Below are positions 7,875-11,103 of a stretch of DNA of 11,103 nt, piece after piece; position 1 is the first letter of the stretch, and each line of letters begins with the position of its first letter. Position numbers and translations under genes: made by a program. The stretch lies in assembly GCA_964488675.1 (NCBI GenBank), contig CAZAWA010000073.1:1-11103 (forward strand), written 5' to 3'. The notes beneath the pieces were generated by a model. It made no database searches. It was not told where the DNA came from and was given only the letters and a program-made list of their open reading frames with translations. Origin of the DNA: QZKY01 sp964488675 (lineage in GTDB: Bacteria; Pseudomonadota; Gammaproteobacteria; Burkholderiales; Burkholderiaceae_D).

Positions 7875-7903
7875 TTGTGCCAACGCAACCCTTGAATCAT
7901 AAT
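7875..7903 (+). promoter_or_regulatory. Candidate sigma-70 promoter of dapC
   Basis: TTGTGC (7875-7880) and CATAAT (7898-7903) are separated by exactly 17 bases. The -10 matches consensus at five of six positions; the -35 matches only at TTG. Transcription would start near 7910, leaving a leader of about 59 bases before the GTG at 7969. The spacer 7796-7968 is shared with the divergent hemerythrin gene, for which I could not pick a convincing promoter. Confidence 0.4.
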
Positions 7904-7968
7904 GTCAGCCTGATTGACATTCTGCTCACCCGCCGCGCATGCGGCTCATAACCCGTACCGTTTGCCCA

Positions 7969-9180
7969 GTGAACCCTCTGCTCCAGAAACTCCAGCCCTA
8001 CCCCTTTGAAAAACTGCGCCTGCTATTTTCGGGCATCACGCCGAATCCTGCCTATGCGCATGTCAGCCTCGGCCTGGGCGAACCCCGCCACCCGACGCCC
8101 GACTTCATCAAGCAGGCCCTGATCGACAATCTGTTGGGTCTGTCCTCCTATCCGGCCACGCTGGGCATTGATTCGCTGCGATCGGCTATTGCGGACTGGC
8201 TGCAGCGGCGCTACGACCTGCCTGCCATCGATCCGGTCACGCAAGTTTTGCCCACGCTTGGCTCGCGTGAAGCGCTATTCTCGCTGGCGCAGGCGGTCAT
8301 CGATCCGGGCAGGAACAATCCGCTGGTGCTCTGCCCGAACCCGTTCTATCAAATCTATGAAGGCGCAGCCTATCTGGCTGGCGCAGAACCGTATTTCGCC
8401 AATTCCGATCCGGCGCGCAATTTCGCACCCGACTACCAGAGCATCCCGCCCGAAGTCTGGGCGCGCGTGCAATTGCTGTATCTGTGCTCGCCGGGCAACC
8501 CGACCGGTGCCGTGCTGACCCTGGGGGACTGGAATGAGCTGTTTGCACTGTCCGACCGCTATGGGTTCATCATTGCGTCCGACGAGTGCTATTCGGAAAT
8601 CTACTTTGGCGACAACGCACCGCTGGGCGGGCTGGAAGCCGCACACCAGCTCGGTCGCAGCACTTTCCCGCGCCTGATCATGCTGTCCAGCCTGTCCAAA
8701 CGGTCCAATGTACCGGGCATGCGCTCTGGCTTCGTTGCAGGCGACGCCGACATCATCAGGCAATTCCTGCTATACCGCACCTACCACGGCAGCGCCATGA
8801 GCCTGCCGGTGCAGCAGGCATCGATCGCCGCCTGGAACGATGAAAGCCATGTGCGCGAAAACCGCGCAAAATACGCCGCCAAATTCAATCAGGTCACGCC
8901 CCTGCTGCAACAGGTGCTGGATGTGGACCTGCCGGACGCAAGTTTTTACCTGTGGGCCGATGTCCACACGCGAACCTGCCTGTCGGACACGGAATATGCC
9001 CGACGCCTGTACGCCGAATATAATGTGACGGTTCTGCCCGGCAGTTACCTCGCCCGTGACGCGCACGGCGCCAATCCGGGCCAGAACCGGGTTCGCATTG
9101 CGCTGGTGGCCGAAGTCGAGGAGTGCCTCGAAGCAGTACGCCGCATGGTCGAATTTACACAAAAACTTCAAAAAACCTGA
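7969..9180 (+). CDS. dapC: Succinyldiaminopimelate transaminase DapC
   Basis: A class I/II PLP aminotransferase that converts N-succinyl-2-amino-6-ketopimelate and glutamate to N-succinyl-LL-2,6-diaminopimelate in the succinylase branch of lysine and DAP synthesis. The product is 403 residues from the GTG start. Visible features are SLGLGEPRHPTPDF near the N-terminus, SSYPATLGIDSLR, NPTG (177-180), the PLP-contacting D205 and Y208 in ASDECYSEIYF, the Schiff-base lysine K244 in SSLSKRSNVPGMRSGF, and the carboxylate-binding arginine in NRVRIALV (R376). I chose GTG because NPLLQKLQPYPFEKLR is the usual family N-terminus; an in-frame ATG at 7939 would add ten unconserved residues. Neither start has a clear Shine-Dalgarno. 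dapD lies downstream on the same strand, which supports DapC over a general aspartate or alanine aminotransferase. Confidence 0.92.
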   Translation: MNPLLQKLQPYPFEKLRLLFSGITPNPAYAHVSLGLGEPRHPTPDFIKQALIDNLLGLSSYPATLGIDSLRSAIADWLQRRYDLPAIDPVTQVLPTLGSREALFSLAQAVIDPGRNNPLVLCPNPFYQIYEGAAYLAGAEPYFANSDPARNFAPDYQSIPPEVWARVQLLYLCSPGNPTGAVLTLGDWNELFALSDRYGFIIASDECYSEIYFGDNAPLGGLEAAHQLGRSTFPRLIMLSSLSKRSNVPGMRSGFVAGDADIIRQFLLYRTYHGSAMSLPVQQASIAAWNDESHVRENRAKYAAKFNQVTPLLQQVLDVDLPDASFYLWADVHTRTCLSDTEYARRLYAEYNVTVLPGSYLARDAHGANPGQNRVRIALVAEVEECLEAVRRMVEFTQKLQKT

Positions 9181-9209
9181 CCACCAACGCGGCGCAAAGG
9201 CGCACTGGC

Positions 9210-10196
9210 TCAGAGAAGCTCCTTGCGCAGATCGGCCGCGCTTTTTGGCGACAACAATCCGGGCGCAACATCAAAAGCTGTTTTCGCGCCAATGTCGCCG
9301 TTGCGGTTCATGCGAATTGCGGCACGGGCATAAGCGATTAGCACGCTGGCCGTAAATTCCGGATTGCTTTCCAGCTTGAGGCGAAACTCCACAGTCTGCG
9401 CAGTGTCCTTGCCCGTGACACCACTGCGAATGACAAAGCCGCCGTGCGGCATTGCAGCATGCTTGCTCTTTAGCTCATCTTCGCTGATAAACGACACCTT
9501 CGTATCGTAGTCAACGAAGTAGTCCGGCATCGTGACAATTGCCTCCGTGACCGCAACGGGATCAGCCCCCTCTGCGAGCACGACATGGCAATCGCGAATA
9601 TGTTTTTCGCGAGTCGTCAAACTGGGACGCAAGCCGCTGCGGGCACGCTCCATAGCATTCTCCAGCGGAATGGTGTATTGCACCGCATTCTTGACGCCCG
9701 GAACACGGCGCAACGCATCGGAATGCCCCTGACTCACCCCATATCCCCAGAAAGAATAGGTGTCGCCGACTGGCAGCACCGCCTCGCCGTACAGTCGGCT
9801 GATGGAGAAAAGGCCCGGATCCCAACCCATAGCGATCATTGCGGTGTACCCGCTGGTTTTCGCAGCCCTGTCTACCGCATCGAAGTACTCCGGGATTTTG
9901 GCGTGGGTATCGAAACTGTCCACGGTATTGAAAAGCGCGGCCAGCATCGGGCCTTGCTCTGGCAAATCACTTTTCGAACCGCCGCACAGAATCATCACAT
10001 CGATATCATTTCTAAATTTGGCGACATCAGCCAGGGAATGCACAGGCACACCGTCGGTGATCGGCTTGATGTCAGCGGGGTTGCGGCGAGTATAAATACC
10101 CACGAGTTTCATATCGGGATTTTGTGCAATCGATGCTTCGACACCACGACCCAAGTTGCCGTAACCGGTAATGCCAATTTTAATTTTGTCGTTCAT
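9210..10196 (-). CDS. ddh: meso-Diaminopimelate D-dehydrogenase
   Basis: Ddh reversibly interconverts L-2-tetrahydrodipicolinate, ammonia and NADPH with meso-2,6-diaminopimelate and NADP+. This is a one-step route to the peptidoglycan and lysine precursor. The product is 328 residues, the usual size. The Rossmann loop GITGYGNLGRG (8-18) is followed by YTRRN (35-39), where an arginine pair is expected to hold the NADP 2'-phosphate. Hallmarks of the family follow: CGGSKSDLPEQG (71-82), AMGWDPGLFSISRLY (122-136), WGYGVSQGHSDALRRVPGV (150-168) and HGGFVIRSG (251-259). ATG at 10196 is preferred: AGAGGA (10209-10214) lies 12 bases upstream and the homologous start fits, whereas an in-frame TTG at 10205 would be only 3 bases from it. 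The gene sits in reverse between dapC and dapD, with 29 bases to the dapC stop. Confidence 0.95.
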   Translation of the reverse strand: MNDKIKIGITGYGNLGRGVEASIAQNPDMKLVGIYTRRNPADIKPITDGVPVHSLADVAKFRNDIDVMILCGGSKSDLPEQGPMLAALFNTVDSFDTHAKIPEYFDAVDRAAKTSGYTAMIAMGWDPGLFSISRLYGEAVLPVGDTYSFWGYGVSQGHSDALRRVPGVKNAVQYTIPLENAMERARSGLRPSLTTREKHIRDCHVVLAEGADPVAVTEAIVTMPDYFVDYDTKVSFISEDELKSKHAAMPHGGFVIRSGVTGKDTAQTVEFRLKLESNPEFTASVLIAYARAAIRMNRNGDIGAKTAFDVAPGLLSPKSAADLRKELL

Positions 10197-10208
10197 GTGA
10201 AACAACTA

Positions 10209-10214
10209 TCCTCT
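10209..10214 (-). promoter_or_regulatory. Ribosome binding site of ddh
   Basis: Reads AGAGGA on the minus strand. Spacing of 12 bases to the ATG at 10196 is slightly long but workable; spacing of 3 to the in-frame TTG at 10205 is too short. The site therefore favours the ATG. Confidence 0.5.
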
Positions 10215-10335
10215 CTGAAATGGTTAAAACAAAAAAGGCTGAAAATACGAAACCCTGCCCACAATTTGCCTCGCTGCAGCACCGCCAATCGACAATCCAA
10301 AAAGGGACTAGTGGAAATGGGGAATTATGGATTTG

Positions 10336-10366
10336 TGGAATTCTAGCAGGGTATTCCATTCTGCTA
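10336..10366. repeat. Two overlapping inverted repeats
   Basis: TGGAAT (10336-10341) pairs with ATTCCA (10353-10358), and TAGCAG (10344-10349) pairs with CTGCTA (10361-10366). Each is a perfect 6-bp arm with an 11-base centre. The two are interleaved, so as RNA only one stem could form at a time; as DNA they could be two offset operator half-site pairs. Placement between ddh and dapD suggests regulation, but the arms are short and chance cannot be excluded. Confidence 0.4.
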
Positions 10367-10426
10367 TATGCTCTCCGATTGGCTTTATGTTTGTATGCAA
10401 ATACCGCCAACCTGATGCAATAACTA

Positions 10427-10432
10427 TATAAT
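10427..10432 (+). promoter_or_regulatory. Candidate -10 box upstream of dapD
   Basis: A perfect TATAAT. No good -35 lies 16-18 bases upstream (ACCGCC, CCGCCA or CGCCAA) and there is no TGn extension, so an activator would probably be needed. Transcription would start near 10439, about 60 bases before dapD and only about 10 bases before the ATG at 10450. Confidence 0.45.
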
Positions 10433-10464
10433 CTCCGTGAAATCAGCATATGAACAAGGATTTC

Positions 10465-10503
10465 ATGGGCATACATAACCCTGAAACGATTCTTGCAAAA
10501 TGA
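10465..10503 (+). CDS. Possible dapD leader peptide (12 codons)
   Basis: A short frame MGIHNPETILAK ends in a TGA that overlaps the dapD ATG as ATGA. Its ATG has AAGGA (10456-10460) 4 bases upstream, a better ribosome site than anything directly before dapD. An in-frame ATG at 10450 would give 17 residues, MNKDFMGIHNPETILAK. It is not lysine-rich, so a classical attenuator peptide is unlikely; translational coupling to dapD is the more natural reading. I know of no family and it may be chance. Confidence 0.3.
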   Translation: MGIHNPETILAK

Positions 10504-11103
10504 CACAACAGCTTCAAAAAATCATCGATCAGGCATGGGAAGACCGCGCCAACACCTCATCGGCCAACGCATCTTCGGAATTGCGCAACTCAGTCACTCA
10601 TGTCATAAACATGCTTGACCAAGGCACGCTGCGCGTGGCGGAAAAATCCGGCAACCAGTGGATCGTCAACCAATGGGTCAAGAAAGCCGTGCTGCTTTCC
10701 TTCCGTCTCGAAGATAATTTCATGATGCCCGCAGGCGCAAGCGGATCAAATGCGATGCAGTTTTACGACAAGGTGCCGAACAAATTTGCAAAATACACTG
10801 CCGAGGATTTCGCCAGAGGCGGATTCCGGGTCGTGCCGCCCGCCGTGGCGCGCCGTGGCAGCTTCATCGGCAGGAATGTGGTGATGATGCCTTCTTTCGT
10901 CAATATTGGCGCCTTCGTCGATGAGGGCACGATGATCGACACCTGGGCCACGGTCGGATCGTGCGCGCAAATAGGCAAGCATGTGCATCTGTCCGGCGGT
11001 GTCGGCATTGGCGGCGTGCTGGAACCGGTGCAGGCCACCCCAACCATTATCGAAGACAACTGCTTCATCGGCGCGCGCTCAGAAGTGGTCGAAGGCGTAA
11101 TCG
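10500..11103 (+). CDS. dapD: Tetrahydrodipicolinate N-succinyltransferase, N-terminal part
   Basis: DapD transfers succinyl from succinyl-CoA to L-2,3,4,5-tetrahydrodipicolinate, the first committed step of the succinylase branch, acting as a left-handed beta-helix trimer. About 201 of roughly 275 residues are present; the rest lies beyond the window. The N-terminal helical domain starts MTQQLQKIIDQAWEDRA. The conserved FRVVPPAVARRGSFIG follows, then hexapeptide-repeat sequence (VVMMPSFVNIGAFVDEG, MIDTWATVGSCAQIG, VHLSGGVGIGGVLEP). The family catalytic regions around IDTWATVG and ARSEVVEG are intact. No Shine-Dalgarno lies just before the ATG, which overlaps the stop of a short upstream frame. 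It shares its substrate with Ddh, encoded divergently next to it, and its product leads towards DapC's substrate. Confidence 0.97.
   Translation, partial: MTQQLQKIIDQAWEDRANTSSANASSELRNSVTHVINMLDQGTLRVAEKSGNQWIVNQWVKKAVLLSFRLEDNFMMPAGASGSNAMQFYDKVPNKFAKYTAEDFARGGFRVVPPAVARRGSFIGRNVVMMPSFVNIGAFVDEGTMIDTWATVGSCAQIGKHVHLSGGVGIGGVLEPVQATPTIIEDNCFIGARSEVVEGVI

Larger units (their letters stand above)
10197..10499. promoter_or_regulatory. Divergent ddh/dapD regulatory spacer
   Basis: This 303-bp region separates two divergently transcribed genes and is visibly richer in A and T than the coding sequence around it. It holds the ddh ribosome site, two overlapping inverted repeats (10336-10366), repeated GGAA-type motifs (GTGGAA at 10311, GGAATT at 10321 and 10337), a TATAAT box (10427-10432) and a short possible leader ORF. 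I see no conserved lysine-riboswitch layout and no credible larger gene. A frame of 108 codons on the minus strand runs through it and into ddh, but has no recognisable content. Confidence 0.7.

Noticed and set aside
9181..9209. Bidirectional terminator between the convergent dapC and ddh genes
   Set aside because: The 29-base gap has only a 4-bp GCGC/GCGC stem (GCGCAAAGGCGC) and no T run on either strand. Termination may use Rho or lie within the genes.
10197..10499. Lysine riboswitch upstream of dapD
   Set aside because: The predicted transcript leader is only about 60 bases and I do not see the conserved five-helix arrangement, so there is no room or sequence support.
10180..10506. Minus-strand frame of 108 codons across the ddh/dapD spacer
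   Set aside because: It overlaps the starts of both ddh and dapD, has no ribosome site that I can see and resembles no known protein.
1..11103. Mobile elements, CRISPR arrays, tRNA or rRNA genes, defence genes
   Set aside because: I saw no transposase, integrase, array of spaced repeats, tRNA-like cloverleaf or defence-type domain. Apart from ddh and possibly the hemerythrin gene, the content is core housekeeping genes.

Overview
The window is ordinary core chromosome of a GC-rich proteobacterium. Gene order (smc, a ZipA-type gene, ligA and galU on one strand; dapC and dapD on the other) and the protein sequences point to a betaproteobacterium of the order Burkholderiales, perhaps near Oxalobacteraceae. 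The family is a guess from remembered sequence style, not a search.

Left two thirds (1-7113, minus strand): a compact, probably co-transcribed block runs leftward, smc -> zipA-like -> ligA -> galU (galU is cut by the window edge). Two of the three junctions are 4-base ATGA stop/start overlaps and the third gap is 19 bases. The products cover chromosome organisation (SMC), Z-ring anchoring (ZipA-like), Okazaki fragment joining (NAD-dependent ligase) and UDP-glucose supply (GalU). A 100-N scaffold gap lies just upstream of smc. It is flanked by an exact 55-bp direct repeat, which looks like an unmerged contig overlap and not biology. Any reading frame drawn through the gap into smc is therefore artificial; SMC begins with GTG at 7113.

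Middle (7310-7968): a single-domain bacteriohemerythrin gene on the minus strand, followed by a divergent 173-bp promoter region.

Right third (7969-11103): a lysine / meso-diaminopimelate (DAP) block. dapC and dapD (partial) lie on the plus strand and encode two steps of the succinylase branch. Between them, in the opposite direction, sits ddh for meso-DAP dehydrogenase, which makes DAP from tetrahydrodipicolinate in one step and so bypasses the pathway of its neighbours. ddh and dapD are divergent across a 303-bp AT-richer spacer holding a near-consensus -10 box, overlapping inverted repeats and a possible 12- or 17-codon leader ORF that overlaps the dapD start.

I see no IS element, CRISPR array, phage gene, tRNA or rRNA. 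I found no convincing new system. The points most worth a second look are the ddh insertion, the spurious gap, the possible tandem ZipA fold, and the dapD leader ORF.
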